From: Plasmopara viticola
Taxonomy: Eukaryota > Oomycota > Peronosporomycetes > Peronosporales > Peronosporaceae
Direction: 5' to 3'
Length of the DNA: 64,000 bases
Assembly: GCA_001695595.3 (NCBI GenBank)
Contig: MBPM02000089.1
Location: 62,001-126,000, forward strand
A model generated the notes under the pieces. The model saw only the letters and a program-made list of their open reading frames with translations, searched no databases and was not told where the DNA came from. The position numbers and the translations under genes are program-made. The stretch's first letter is position 1. Each line of letters starts with the position of its first letter. Positions 35,151 through 47,598 of this stretch are shown one piece after another.

Positions 35151-36863
35151 CACTCATGCGCTCTTCTGTGTATTCCATGTAAGCGGGTGACCAAAGTGAC
35201 TTCTATACGATTTGTACGTCTTCGCATTTAAACTTGCTGAATACATGTAGTACTGTGACTAAGGTTGTTGGGACGTTATTTGACATTGCCGTCGTATTCT
35301 CTCTGGTCACATAAAATTTGTCTGCGTATAATGTATTAGCTGCTAATGCAAAGTGGAAACATCTTATTACGAAAAAAACTTGCAGAACGAGTAATAATAT
35401 ATTCAAGAAGCAATTGAAAAGTTATCTTGAGCAAGAAACGAAAGATCGGATAAAGCTGATTGTGCGCATAAAGAATTTAATTGAGACTCGAAATTATCTT
35501 ATTCACAACTTGTAAATGCAAATAGAGGAAAAGTAAGGGCGATTTGGCTTTGCAGAGAAAAGACGATATCAAAATGATTGGCTTCTGCGTTACTAAGGTA
35601 GTAAGCACTTATTAAAAATGTCTTGTGTAAATATCCAATGTGGAGCTTCCAATAGTTGGAAGTCATTGTTGTGGCGGCAAATCCCGAGTAAAAACACCAG
35701 CCGATGTGTTTGGTAGTCACTATTTGGGGTGTAGGGGATCGCGGTCGCTCTGACGGTATCAATGGCAAACGTGTTATAGAATGAGCTTGATGTACTAAGC
35801 CTTTTCACCTTCAAATGTCCTCATTGTTTCTACGAGTGTAGCGGGTCTGTTCGAATTCAACGCTGAGTAACTTTCCACAAGAATTGATTCAATGATAAAG
35901 GACTTTGCTATTTGCATGAAAAGGAAACCTTTGTCACGTCATTGATGGGCAGGGAAAAACCGTCATATAAATGTAAATTCAACGAAATTGAAATTATTGT
36001 TAACGTATTGAGTACCACAAGGATCGCATAGTGTTGATTTGGTGCATCAGTCCAGTTTTTCATTTCGCTCATGGGGCTATTGATATTCGCTTGGTCTAGT
36101 TATCGCTACAGATCGTAATGGTTCACCATATATGAGATGGGTAAGAGGGGGAGCGGGATTGGCATCTTAAAGTGCGACGGAGTCGATTATTCCATATGTG
36201 CGCATCGCGGATATATGACGGCAATTTGTTTAAAACTGATCCTCGCGTCTTAATACTGTGTCACACGAGGCAGCGTCGTTCCTCGCGCCGAGTCAGCAAC
36301 AAGAACATCGTAGTAATAGGGTTGTAGGAAATAATGAAAGGAAAACTCGGATGCGCAACGAGGTTTTACGTGCTTACTTTTCAAGAGAGACATTTGTCGC
36401 ACGGCTTTAAAGATACGCATTAATACTGTCTTCTCATTATCTTCGTCGTATTTCGCGTGTTGGACACTTCTGGTAAAGAAAAAGCGCCTTTGGATGCGTC
36501 TTTACCCAGAAGATGCTGCTTGCTACCTTGTTGCACACAAGATTTGCACTTCCCTACCGAGACTTTACGCTATATCCCGAGCTTGTTAAAAGTAAATGCG
36601 CCCCGCCGGAGCTTGTTCAGCAACTTTCGTCTTAACCGGCCCGTCCGATACGCGAATAGTTGAGCTTTTCTCACTTAACGTCTCGCTGCCCATATTAAAC
36701 TTGGCGGCTGACAATCAACTTCAAGTATCTTAGACGTTAAAATGAAGAAGCGCCTCTAAATGGCTGTTCCGTACACATCCTGGTGACGAGCTCCCGTGAG
36801 ATGATCTCAAGATTTGGTCGACACGATGAGAAATAGTGTGCCCCAAGACCTTGTACTCATTCA
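35151..36863. other. Array spacer 6
   Basis: A T-run one base shorter near 35,800 and a shorter A-run near 35,556 break the minus-strand frame into 89-codon and 73-codon pieces. Confidence 0.6.
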
Positions 36864-36880
36864 CTCATTCAGCAATTTGC
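36864..36880 (+). promoter_or_regulatory. Core promoter, copy 7
   Basis: Identical 17-bp motif, 66 bp upstream of the ATG. Confidence 0.75.
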
Positions 36881-36945
36881 TAAGCCAAGCAAACAACTTT
36901 GCCCGGGACCCTGCTTTCAAAACTACCTTCCAGTCTCCTACAATT

Positions 36946-38192
36946 ATGCACATTTCCCGCATCGTCGCGCACGCTGCAATTGCTACAGCGATTGTCGCTT
37001 CGACGTTATCGCCCACAGACGCCGCTAGCGGCCTACGTGGTCCGATTGAGCAACCTACGCTGAATGAAGATTACCAGCAAACCGCCCACGAACTTGGAAG
37101 CTCTGTTGGAGGTGAGAATGAACAAAACGAAGACGAGCACCAGCAAAACGAGAACGATGGTAACAGTCCGATCGACGGTAGTTCGGCCGCTGGACCCCGA
37201 GGTCAGGACCGAACACACAGAGTATCCCGCCTTTTGGAGCTCAGAAGCCGCCTGCCAACGATCCAATTCCCGAAAACTCTTTGCAGAAGGGTAACCCACC
37301 CATTGGATCTCCAATGCCGCCTGCCAACCGTCCGAACACCGAACAACCTTTTGGAGATGGGAACCCACCCCATGAAAGTCAAATGCCGCCTGGCAATGGT
37401 CCGACCAACGATCAACCTTTCGTGGGTGGTAAACCACCCCATGGAGGTCAGATGCCGAATGGTGGCCCACCTAATGAAAGTCAAATGCCGCCTGACAATG
37501 GTCCGACCAACGATCAACCTTTCGTGGGTGGTGATTCGCCCAATAAAGGGCAGATGTCGCGTGATAATCCACCTCAAGAAGGCCAGACGCCGCATGGTGA
37601 CCGACCCCATGAAGGTCAGATGCCGCCTGTCAATGGTCCGACCAAAGATCAACAATTTATGGGCGGTAACCCGCCTCTTGGTGGTCCGAAGCCGCTTGCC
37701 GAGGGTCCAATCGCCGAACAACCTTTCATGGGTGGTAACTCGCCCCTTACAGGTCCGATGCCAGTGGCTGGTAACCCATCCCTTGGAAGTTCGATGCCGC
37801 CTGCGAACGGTCCGCTCTCCGGATTTCCTTTCATGGGTGGCAATATGCCTTTTGGAGCTCCGATGCCGCCTGCCATCGGTTTGATCACTGGATACGTATT
37901 GCTCAATGGCAATCCGCCTTTTGGACCTCCAATGCTGCCTCCAAATGGTCCAATTTCTCAAAACCCTTTCCAGGGTGGTAGTTCGCCCTTTGGATCTTCG
38001 ATGCCGCTTGCTAACGGTCCAATCCCCCAGCAGCCTTTCCCGAGTGGTAAACCGCCCCTTGAAGGTCCAAAGCCGCCTACCAATGGTCCGATCCCCGACC
38101 AACCTTTGCAAAAGGGTACTCCACCCCTCGGAGCTCCGATGCCACCTGCCAACGGTCCGAACTCCGACCAACTTTTGCAAAAGGGTAATTAA
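36946..38192 (+). pseudogene. Repeat protein copy 7 (long form), frameshifted
   Basis: One C is missing from the five-C run at about 37,194 (GGACCCCGAGG), after residue 84 of the protein. From the ATG the frame then runs through Arg/Leu-rich alternative codons to 37,884 (312 residues) without any Pro-Gly repeat. The original frame is intact from about 37,200 to the normal stop at 38,192. It carries SRDN (as copies 5 and 8) and MPLANG (as copies 3 and 4), a mosaic pattern. Signal peptide and promoter are unaffected, so a secreted Arg-rich product is formally possible. Confidence 0.65.
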
Positions 38193-39995
38193 CCCCTCGG
38201 AGCTCCGATGCCAATTGCCAACGGTCCAATCTCTGGACACCCATAAAAGACGAACACGGCCTCAAGAGATTTATTTGTAACACTCATGCGCTCTTCTGTG
38301 TATTCCATGTAAGCGGGTGACCAAAGTGACTTCTATACGATTTGTACGTCTTCGCATTTAAACTTGCTGAATACATGTAGTACTGTGACTAAGGTTGTTG
38401 GGACGTTATTTGACATTGCCGTCGTATTCTCTCTGGTCACATAAAATTTGTCTGCGTATAATGTATTAGCTGCTAATGCAAAGTGGAAACATCTTATTAC
38501 GAAAAAAACTTGCAGAACGAGTAATAATATATTCAAGAAGCAATTGAAAAGTTATCTTGAGCAAGAAACGAAAGATCGGATAAAGCTGATTGTGCGCATA
38601 AAGAATTTATTTGAGACTCGAAATTATCTTATTCACAACTTGTAAATGCAAATAGAGGAAAAGTAAGGGCGATTTGGCTTTGCAGAGAAAAAGACGATAT
38701 CAAAATGATTGGCTTCTGCGTTACTAAGGTAGTAAGCACTTATTAAAAATGTCTTGTGTAAATATCCAATGTGGAGCTTCCAATAGTTGGAAGTCATTGT
38801 TGTGGCGGCAAATCCCGAGTAAAAACACCAGCCGATGTGTTTGGTAGTCACTATTTGGGGTGTAGGGGATCGCGGTCGCTCTGACGGTATCAATGGCAAA
38901 CGTGTTATAGAATGAGCTTGATGTACTAAGCCTTTTTCACCTTCAAATGTCCTCATTGTTTCTACGAGTGTAGCGGGTCTGTTCGAATTCGACGCTGAGT
39001 AAATTTCCACAAGAATTGATTCAATGATAAAGGACTTTGCTATTTGCATGAAAAGGAAACCTTTGTCACGTCATTGATGGGCAGGGAAAAACCGTCATAT
39101 AAATGTAAATTCAACGAACTTGAAATTATTGTTAACGTATTAAGTACCACAAGGATCGCATAGTGTTGATTTGGTGCATCAGTCCAGTTTTTCATTTCGC
39201 TCATGGGGCTATTGATATTCGCTTGGTCTAGTTATCGCTACAGATCGTAATGGTTCACCATATATGAGATGGGTAAGAGGGGGAGCGGGATTGGCATCTT
39301 GAAGTGCGACGGAGTCGATTATTCCATATGTGCGCATTGCGGATATATGACGGCAATTTGTTTAAAACTGATCCTCGCGTCTTAATACTGTGTCACACGA
39401 GGCAGCGTCATTCCTCGCGCCGAGTCAGCAACAAGAAGATCGTAGTAATAGGGTGGTAGGAAATCATGAAAGGAAAACTCAGATGCGCAACGAGGTTTTA
39501 CGTGCTTACTTTTCAAGAGAGACATTTGTTGCACGGCTTTAAAGATACGCATTAATACTGTCTTCTCATTATCTTCGTCGTATTTCGCGTGTTGGACACT
39601 TCTGGTAAAGCAAAAGCGTCCTTTGGATGCGTCTTTACCCAGAAGATGCTGCTTGCTACCTTGTTGCACACAAGATCTGCACTTCCCTACCGAGACTTTA
39701 CGCTATATCCCGAGCTTGTTGAAAGTAAATGCGCCCGCCGGAGCTTGTTCAGCAACTTTCGTCTTAACCGGCCCGTCCGATACGCGAATAGTTGAGCTTT
39801 TCTCACTTAACGTCTCGCTGCCCATATTAAACTTGGCGGCTGACAATCAACTTCAAGTATCTTAGACGTTAAAATGAAGAAGCGCCTCTAAATGGCTGTT
39901 CCGTACACATCCTGGTGACGAGCTCCCGTGAGATGATCTCAAGATTTGGTCGACACGATGAGATATAGTGTGCCCCAAGACCTTGTACTCATTCA
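38193..39995. other. Array spacer 7
   Basis: The minus-strand frame is open for 138 codons (39,049 to 38,633). Upstream of gene copy 8 one base is gained near 39,620 (GCGTCCTTTGG) and one lost near 39,735 relative to other units. Confidence 0.6.
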
Positions 39996-40012
39996 CTCAT
40001 TCAGCAATTTGC
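39996..40012 (+). promoter_or_regulatory. Core promoter, copy 8
   Basis: Identical 17-bp motif, 66 bp upstream of the ATG. Confidence 0.75.
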
Positions 40013-40077
40013 TAAGCCAAGCAAACAACTTTGCCCGGGACCCTGCTTTCAAAACTACCTTCCAGTCTCCTACAATT

Positions 40078-41323
40078 ATGCACATTTCCCGCATCGTCGC
40101 GCACGCTGCAATTGCTACAGCGATTGTCGCTTCGACGTTATCGCCCACAGACGCCGCTAGCGGCCTACGTGGTCCGATTGAGCAACCTACGCTGAATGAA
40201 GATTACCAGCAAACCGCCCACGAACTTGGAAGCTCTGTTGGAGGTGAGAATGAACAAAACGAAGACGGCACCAGCAAAACGAGAACGATGGTAACAGTCC
40301 GATCGACGGTAGTTCGGCCGCTGGACCCCCGAGGTCAGGACCGAACACACAGAGTATCCCGCCTTTTGGAGCTCAGAAGCCGCCTGCCAACGATCCAATT
40401 CCCGAAAACTCTTTGCAGAAGGGTAACCCACCCATTGGATCTCCAATGCCGCCTGCCAACCGTCCGAACACCGAACAACCTTTTGGAGATGGGAACCCAC
40501 CCCATGAAAGTCAAATGCCGCCTGGCAATGGTCCGACCAACGATCAACCTTTCGTGGGTGGTAAACCACCCCATGGAGGTCAGATGCCGAATGGTGGCCC
40601 ACCTAATGAAAGTCAAATGCCGCCTGACAATGGTCCGACCAACGATCAACCTTTCGTGGGTGGTGATTCGCCCAATAAAGGGCAGATGTCGCGTGATAAT
40701 CCACCTCAAGAAGGCCAGACGCCGCATGGTGACCGACCCCATGAAGGTCAGATGCCGCCTGTCAATGGTCCGACCAAAGATCAACAATTTATGGGCGGTA
40801 ACCCGCCTCTTGGTGGTCCGAAGCCGCTTGCCGAGGGTCCATCGCCGAACAACCTTTCATGGGTGGTAACTCGCCCCTTACAGGTCCGATGCCAGTGGCT
40901 GGTAACCCATCCCTTGGAAGTTCGATGCCGCCTGCGAACGGTCCGCTCTCCGGATTTCCTTTCATGGGTGGCAATATGCCTTTTGGAGCTCCGATGCCGC
41001 CTGCCATCGGTTTGATCACTGGATACGTATTGCTCAATGGCAATCCGCCTTTTGGACCTCCAATGCTGCCTCCAAATGGTCCAATTTCTCAAAACCCTTT
41101 CCAGGGTGGTAGTTCGCCCTTTGGATCTTCGATGCCGCCTGCTAACGGTCCAATCCCCCAGCAGCCTTTCCCGAGTGGTAAACCGCCCCTTGAAGGTCCA
41201 AAGCCGCCTACCAATGGTCCGATCCCCGACCAACCTTTGCAAAAGGGTACTCCACCCCTCGGAGCTCCGATGCCACCTGCCAACGGTCCGAACTCCGACC
41301 AACTTTTGCAAAAGGGTAATTAA
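40078..41323 (+). pseudogene. Repeat protein copy 8 (long form), two frameshifts
   Basis: A one-base loss near 40,266 (GAAGACGGCACC for GAAGACGAGCACC) shifts the frame after residue 63, inside the acidic segment. A second loss near 40,841 (GGTCCATCGCC) shifts it again, and the reading from the ATG stops at 40,869 (263 residues). The original frame is recoverable in pieces up to the normal stop at 41,323. It has the Asp variant SRDN. It is the most damaged complete copy in the array. Confidence 0.75.
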
Positions 41324-43120
41324 CCCCTCGGAGCTCCGATGCCAATTGCCAACGGTCCAATCTCTGGACACCCATAAAAGACGAACACGGCCTCAAGAGA
41401 TTTATTTGTAACACTCATGCGCTCTTCTGTGTATTCCATGTAAGCGGGTGACCAAAGTGACTTCTATACGATTTGTACGTCTTCGCATTTAAACTTGCTG
41501 AATACATGTAGTACTGTGACTAAGGTTGTTGGGACGTTATTTGACATTGCCGTCGTATTCTCTCTGGTCACATAAAATTTGTCTGCGTATAATGTATTAG
41601 CTGCTAATGCAAAGTGGAAACATCTTATTACGAAAAAAACTTGCAGAACGAGTAATAATATATTCAAGAAGCAATTGAAAAGTTATTTGAGCAAGAAACG
41701 AAAGATCGGATAAAGCTGATTGTGCGCATAAAGAATTTATTGAGACTCGAAATTATCTTATTCACAACTTGTAAATGCAAATAGAGGAAAAGTAAGGGCG
41801 ATTTGGCTTTGCAGAGAAAAGACGATATCAAAATGATTGGCTTCTGCGTTACTAAGGTAGTAAGCACTTATTAAAAATGTCTTGTGTAAATATCCAATGT
41901 GGAGCTTCCAATAGTTGGAAGTCATTGTTGTGGCGGCAAATCCCGAGTAAAAACACCAGCCGATGTGTTTGGTAGTCACTATTTGGGGTGTAGGGGATCG
42001 CGGTCGCTCTGACGGTATCAATGGCAAACGTGTTATAGAATGAGCTTGATGTACTAAGCCTTTTTCACCTTCAAATGTCCTCATTGTTTCTACGAGTGTA
42101 GCGGGTCTGTTCGAATTCGACGCTGAGTAACTTTCCACAAGAATTGATTCAATGATAAAGGACTTTGCTATTTGCATGAAAAGGAAACCTTTGTCACGTC
42201 ATTGATGGGCAGGGAAAAACCGTCATATAAATGTAAATTCAACGAACTTGAAATTATTGTTAACGTATTGAGTACCACAAGGATCGCATAGTGTTGATTT
42301 GGTGCATCAGTCCAGTTTTTCATTTCGCTCATGGGGCTATTGATATTCGCTTGGTCTAGTTATCGCTACAGATCGTAATGGTTCACCATATATGAGATGG
42401 GTAAGAGGGGGAGCGGGATTGGCATCTTGAAGTGCGACGGAGTCGATTATTCCATATGTGCGCATGCGGATATATGACGGCAATTTGTTTAAAACTGATC
42501 CTCGCGTCTTAATACTGTGTCACACGAGGCAGCGTCATTCCTCGCGCCGAGTCAGCAACAAGAAGATCGTAGTAATAGGGTGGTAGGAAATCATGAAAGG
42601 AAAACTCAGATGCGCAACGAGGTTTTACGTGCTTACTTTTCAAGAGAGACATTTGTTGCACGGCTTTAAAGATACGCATTAATACTGTCTTCTCATTATC
42701 TTCGTCGTATTTCGCGTGTTGGACACTTCTGGTAAAGCAAAAGTGTCTTTGGATGCGTCTTTACCCAGAAGATGCTGCTTGCTACCTTGTTGCACACAAG
42801 ATCTGCACTTCCCTACCGAGACTTTACGCTATATCCCGAGCTTGTTGAAAGTAAATGCGCCCGCCGGAGCTTGTTCAGCAACTTTCGTCTTAACCGGCCC
42901 GTCCGATACGCGAATAGTTGAGCTTTTCTCACTTAACGTCTCGCTGCCCGTATTAAACTTGGCGGCTGACAATTAACTTTAAGTATCTTAGACCTTAAAA
43001 TGAAGAAGCGCCTCTAAATGGCTGTTCCGTACACATCCTGGTGACGAGCTCCCGTGAGATGATCTCAAATTTGGTCGACACGATGAGAAATAGTGTGCCC
43101 CAAGACCTTGTACTCATTCA
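41324..43120. other. Array spacer 8
   Basis: The minus-strand frame is open for 139 codons (42,177 to 41,758) with an altered C-terminus (FSLQSQ...). A base is missing near 42,466 and another near 43,068, the latter in the region upstream of the promoter of copy 9. Confidence 0.6.
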
Positions 43121-43137
43121 CTCATTCAGCAATTTGC
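43121..43137 (+). promoter_or_regulatory. Core promoter, copy 9
   Basis: Identical 17-bp motif, 66 bp upstream of the ATG. Confidence 0.75.
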
Positions 43138-43202
43138 TAAGCCAAGCAAACAACTTTGCCCGGGACCCTGCTTTCAAAACTACCTTCCAGTCTCCTACAA
43201 TT

Positions 43203-44453
43203 ATGCACATTTCCCGCATCGTCGCGCACGCTGCGCTTGCTACAGCGATTGTCGCTTCGACGTTATCGCCTACAGACGCCGCTAGCGGCCTACGTGGTCC
43301 GATTGAGCAACCTACGCTGAATGAAGATTACCAGCAAACCGCCCACGAACTTGGCAGCTCTGTTGGAGGTGAGAATGAACAAAACGAAGACGAGCACCAG
43401 CAAAACGAGAACGATGGTAACAGTCCGATCGACGGTAGTTCGGCCGCTGGACCCCCGAGGTCAGGACCGAACACACAGAGTGGTATCCCGCCTTTTGGAG
43501 CTCAGAAGCCGCCTGCCAACGATCCAATTCCCGAAAACTCTTTGCAGAAGGGTAACCCACCCATTGGATCTCCAATGCCGCCTGCCAACCGTCCGAACAC
43601 CGAACAACCTTTTGGAGATGGGAACCCACCCCATGAAAGTCAAATGCCGCCTGGCAATGGTCCGACCAACGATCAACCTTTCGTGGGTGGTAAACCACCC
43701 CATGGAGGTCAGATGCCGAATGGTGGCCCACCTAATGAAAGTCAAATGCCGCCTGACAATGGTCCGACCAACGATCAACCTTTCGTGGGTGGTGATTCGC
43801 CCAATAAAGGGCAGATGTCGCGTGGTAATCCACCTCAAGAAGGCCAGACGCCGCATGGTGACCGACCCCATGAAGGTCAGATGCCGCCTGTCAATGGTCC
43901 GACCAAAGATCAACAATTTATGGGCGGTAACCCGCCTCTTGGTGGTCCGAAGCCGCTTGCCGAGGGTCCGATCGCCGAACAACCTTTCATGGGTGGTAAC
44001 TCGCCCCTTACAGGTCCGATGCCAGTGGCTGGTAACCCATCCCTTGGAAGTTCGATGCCGCCTGCGAACGGTCCGCTCTCCGGATTTCCTTTCATGGGTG
44101 GCAATATGCCTTTTGGAGCTCCGATGCCGCCTGCCATCGGTTTGATCACTGGATACGTATTGCTCAATGGCAATCCGCCTTTTGGACCTCCAATGCTGCC
44201 TCCAAATGGTCCAATTTCTCAAGACCCTTTCCAGGGTGGTAGTTCGCCCTTTGGATCTTCGATGCCGCCTGCTAACGGTCCAATTTCGCAGCAGCCTTTC
44301 CCGAGTGGTAAACCGCCCCTTGAAGGTCCAAAGCCGCCTACCAATGGTCCGATCCCCGACCAACCTTTGCAAAAGGGTACTCCACCCCTCGGAGCTCCGA
44401 TGCCACCTGCCAACGGTCCGAACTCCGACCAACTTTTGCAAAAGGGTAATTAA
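43203..44453 (+). CDS. Secreted Pro/Gly-rich repeat protein, copy 9 (long form)
   Basis: 416 residues, intact, the longest product in the window. It combines the extra Gly (QSGIPPFG, shared with copies 1, 6 and 13) with the long-form block and SRGN. Unique changes include AHAALATAI in the signal peptide core (Ile to Leu, still hydrophobic) and ISQDP in a late repeat. GPISQQ replaces GPIPQQ, a change shared with copy 10. The signal peptide remains strong, and secretion with no membrane anchor is predicted. Confidence 0.85.
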   Translation: MHISRIVAHAALATAIVASTLSPTDAASGLRGPIEQPTLNEDYQQTAHELGSSVGGENEQNEDEHQQNENDGNSPIDGSSAAGPPRSGPNTQSGIPPFGAQKPPANDPIPENSLQKGNPPIGSPMPPANRPNTEQPFGDGNPPHESQMPPGNGPTNDQPFVGGKPPHGGQMPNGGPPNESQMPPDNGPTNDQPFVGGDSPNKGQMSRGNPPQEGQTPHGDRPHEGQMPPVNGPTKDQQFMGGNPPLGGPKPLAEGPIAEQPFMGGNSPLTGPMPVAGNPSLGSSMPPANGPLSGFPFMGGNMPFGAPMPPAIGLITGYVLLNGNPPFGPPMLPPNGPISQDPFQGGSSPFGSSMPPANGPISQQPFPSGKPPLEGPKPPTNGPIPDQPLQKGTPPLGAPMPPANGPNSDQLLQKGN

Positions 44454-46269
44454 CCCCTCGGAGCTCCGATGCCATTTGCCAACGGTCCAATCTCTGGACA
44501 CCCATAAAAGACGAACACGGCCTCAAGAGATTTATTTGTAACACTCATGCGCTCTTCTGTGTATTCCATGTAAGCGGGTGACCAAAGTGACTTCTATACG
44601 ATTTGTACGTCTTCGCATTTAAACTTGCTGAATACATGTAATACTGTGACTAAGGTTGTTGGGACGTTATTTGACATTGCCGTCGTATTCTCTCTGGTCA
44701 CATAAAATTTGTCTGCGTATAATGTATTAGCTACTAATGCAAAGTGGAAACATCTTATTACGAAAAAAACTTGCAGAACGAGTAATAATATATTCAAGAA
44801 GCAATTGAAAAGTTATTTTGAGCAAGAAACGAAAGATCGGATAGAGCTGATTGTGCACATAAAGAGTTTAATTGGGACTCGAAATTATCTTATACACAAC
44901 TTGTAAATAAATGCAAATAGAGGAAAAGTAAGGGCGGTTTGGCTTTGCAGAGATAAAGACGATATCAAAATGATTGGCTTCTGCGTTACTAAGGTAGTAA
45001 GCACTTATTAAAAATGTCTTGTGTAAATATCCAATGTGGAGCTTCCAATAGTTGGAAGTCATTGTTGTGGCGGCAAAACCCGAGTAAAAACACCAGCCGA
45101 TGTACTTTGAATTTTTGGTAGTCACTATTTGGGGTGTAGGGGATCGCGATCGCTCTGACGGTATTAATGGCAAACGTGTTATAAAATGAGCTTGATGTAC
45201 TAAGCCCTTTTCACCTACAAATGTCCTCATTGTTTCTACGAGTGTAGCGGGTCTGTTCGAATTCAACGCTGAGTAACTTTCCACAAGAATTGATTCAATG
45301 ATAAAGGACTTTGCTATTTGCATGAAAAGGAAACCTTTGTCACGTCATTGATGGGCAGGGAAAAACCGTCATATAAATGTAAATTCAACGAACTTGAAAT
45401 TATTGTTAACGTATTGAGTACCACAAGGATCGCATAGTGTTGATTTGGTGCATCAGTCCAGTTTTTCATTTCGCTCATGGGGCTATTGATATTCGCTTGG
45501 TCTAGTTATCGCTACAGATCGTAATGGTTCACCATATATGAGATGGGTAAGAGGGGGAGCGGGATTGGCATCTTGAAGTGCGACGGAGTCGATTATTCCA
45601 TATGTGCGCATCGCGGATATATGACGGCAATTTGTTTAAAACTGATCCTCGCGTCTAAATACTGTGTCACACGAGGTAGCGTCGTTCCTCGCGCCGAGTC
45701 AGCAACAAGAACATCGTAGTAATAGGGTTGTAGGAAATAATGAAAGGAAAACTCGGATGCGCAACGAGGTTTTACGTGCTTACTTTTCAAGAGAGACATT
45801 TGTCGCACGGCTTTAAAGATACGCATTAATACTGTCTTCTCATTATCTTCGTCGTATTTCGCGTGTTGGACACTTCTGGTAAAGAAAAAGCGCCTTTGGA
45901 TGCGTCTTTACCCAGGAGATGCTGCTTGCTACCTTGTTGCACACAAGATTTGCACTTCCCTACCGAGACTTTACGCTATATCCCGAGCTTGTTAAAAGTA
46001 AATGCGCCCCGCCGGAGCTTGTTCAGCAACTTTCGTCTTAACCGGCCCGTCCGATACGCGAATAGTTGAGCTTTTCTCACTTAACGTCTCGCTGCCCATA
46101 TTAAACTTGGCGGCTGACAATCAACTTCAAGTATCTTAGACCTTAAAATGAAGAAGCGCCTCTAAATGGCTGTCCCGTACACATCCTGGTGACGAGCTCC
46201 CGTGAGATGATCTCAAGATTTGGTCGACACGATGAGAAATAGTGTGCCCCAAGACCTTGTACTCATTCA
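44454..46269. other. Array spacer 9
   Basis: The minus-strand frame reaches 151 codons (45,323 to 44,868). It has a three-codon insertion (TTKNSKYIGW instead of TTKHIGW) and a different C-terminus caused by a four-base duplication near 44,907 (AAATAAATGC). These features recur in the inverted unit at 56,620-57,075. Confidence 0.6.
44868..45323 (-). CDS. Conserved spacer ORF, function unknown (representative)
   Basis: 151 codons with an ATG (MQIAKSFIIESILVES). The same frame is open over its expected length at 17,649-18,074, 26,582-26,998, 38,633-39,049, 41,758-42,177, 48,021-48,455 and, inverted, 56,620-57,075. It is damaged in the other spacers. There is no signal peptide, zinc finger or domain that I recognise. 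Conservation of the frame mostly reflects how young the duplications are. The only hint of selection is an in-frame three-codon indel. It is divergent from the flanking gene and could be a remnant of an older element carried along in the unit. Confidence 0.2.
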   Translation of the reverse strand: MQIAKSFIIESILVESYSALNSNRPATLVETMRTFVGEKGLVHQAHFITRLPLIPSERSRSPTPQIVTTKNSKYIGWCFYSGFAATTMTSNYWKLHIGYLHKTFLISAYYLSNAEANHFDIVFISAKPNRPYFSSICIYLQVVYKIISSPN

Positions 46270-46286
46270 CTCATTCAGCAATTTGC
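46270..46286 (+). promoter_or_regulatory. Core promoter, copy 10
   Basis: Identical 17-bp motif, 66 bp upstream of the ATG. Confidence 0.75.
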
Positions 46287-46351
46287 TAAGCCAAGCAAAC
46301 AACTTTGCCCGGGACCCTGCTTTCAAAACTACCTTCCAGTCTCCTACAATT

Positions 46352-47598
46352 ATGCACATTTCCCGCATCGTCGCGCACGCTGCAATTGCTACAGCGATTG
46401 TCTCTTCGACGTTATCGCCCACAGACGCCGCTAGCGGCCTACGTGGTCCGATTGAGCAACCTACGCTGAATGAAGATTACCAGCAAACCGCCCACGAACT
46501 TGGAAGCTCTGTTGGAGGTGAGAATGAACAAAACGAAGACGAGCACCAGCAAAACGAGAACGATGGTAACAGTCCGATCGACGGTAGTTCGGCCGCTGGA
46601 CCCCCGAGGTCAGGACCGAACACACAGAGTATCCCGCCTTTTGGAGCTCAGAAGCCGCCTGCCAACGATCCAATTCCCGGAACTCTTTGCAGAAGGGTAA
46701 CCCACCCATTGGATCTCCAATGCCGCCTGCCAACCGTCCGAACACCGAACAACCTTTTGGAGATGGGAACCCACCCCATGAAAGTCAAATGCCGCCTGGC
46801 AATGGTCCGACCAACGATCAACCTTTCGTGGGTGGTAAACCACCCCATGGAGGTCAGATGCCGAATGGTGGCCCACCTAATGAAAGTCAAATGCCGCCTG
46901 ACAATGGTCCGACCAACGATCAACCTTTCGTGGGTGGTGATTCGCCCAATAAAGGGCAGATGTCGCGTGGTAATCCACCTCAAGAAGGCCAGACGCCGCA
47001 TGGTGACCGACCCCATGAAGGTCAGATGCCGCCTGTCAATGGTCCGACCAAAGATCAACAATTTATGGGCGGTAACCCGCCTCTTGGTGGTCCGAAGCCG
47101 CTTGCCGAGGGTCCGATCGCCGAACAACCTTTCATGGGTGGTAACTCGCCCCTTACAGGTCCGATGCCAGTGGCTGGTAACCCATCCCTTGGAAGTTCGA
47201 TGCCGCCTGCGAACGGTCCGCTCTCCGGATTTCCTTTCATGGGTGGCAATATGCCTTTCGGAGCTCCGATGCCGCCTGCCATCGGTTTGATCACTGGATA
47301 CGTATTGCTCAATGGCAATCCGCCTTTTGGACCTCCAATGCTGCCTCCAAATGGTCCAATTTCTCAAAACCCTTTCCAGGGTGGTAGTTCGCCCTTTGGA
47401 TCTTCGATGCCGCCTGCTAACGGTCCAATTTCGCAGCAGCCTTTCCTAAGTGGTAAACCGCCCCTTGAAGGTCCAAAGCCGCCTACCAATGGTCCGATCC
47501 CCGACCAACCTTTGCAAAAGGGTACTCCACCCCTCGGAGCTCCGATGCCACCTGCCAACGGTCCGAACTCCGACCAACTTTTGCAAAAGGGTAATTAA
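46352..47598 (+). pseudogene. Repeat protein copy 10 (long form), frameshifted
   Basis: One G is missing near 46,679 (ATTCCCGGAACTC; copy 11 has CCCGGGAAC), after residue 109. The frame from the ATG continues in the alternative Arg/Leu-rich frame to 47,290 (312 residues). The original frame continues intact to 47,598. It carries GPISQQ as copy 9 and a unique FLSGK. In the signal peptide one Ala is Ser (TAIVSST). Its 3' flank has CCAGCGG instead of CCAACGG, as at the copia A insertion site in copy 11. Confidence 0.65.
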
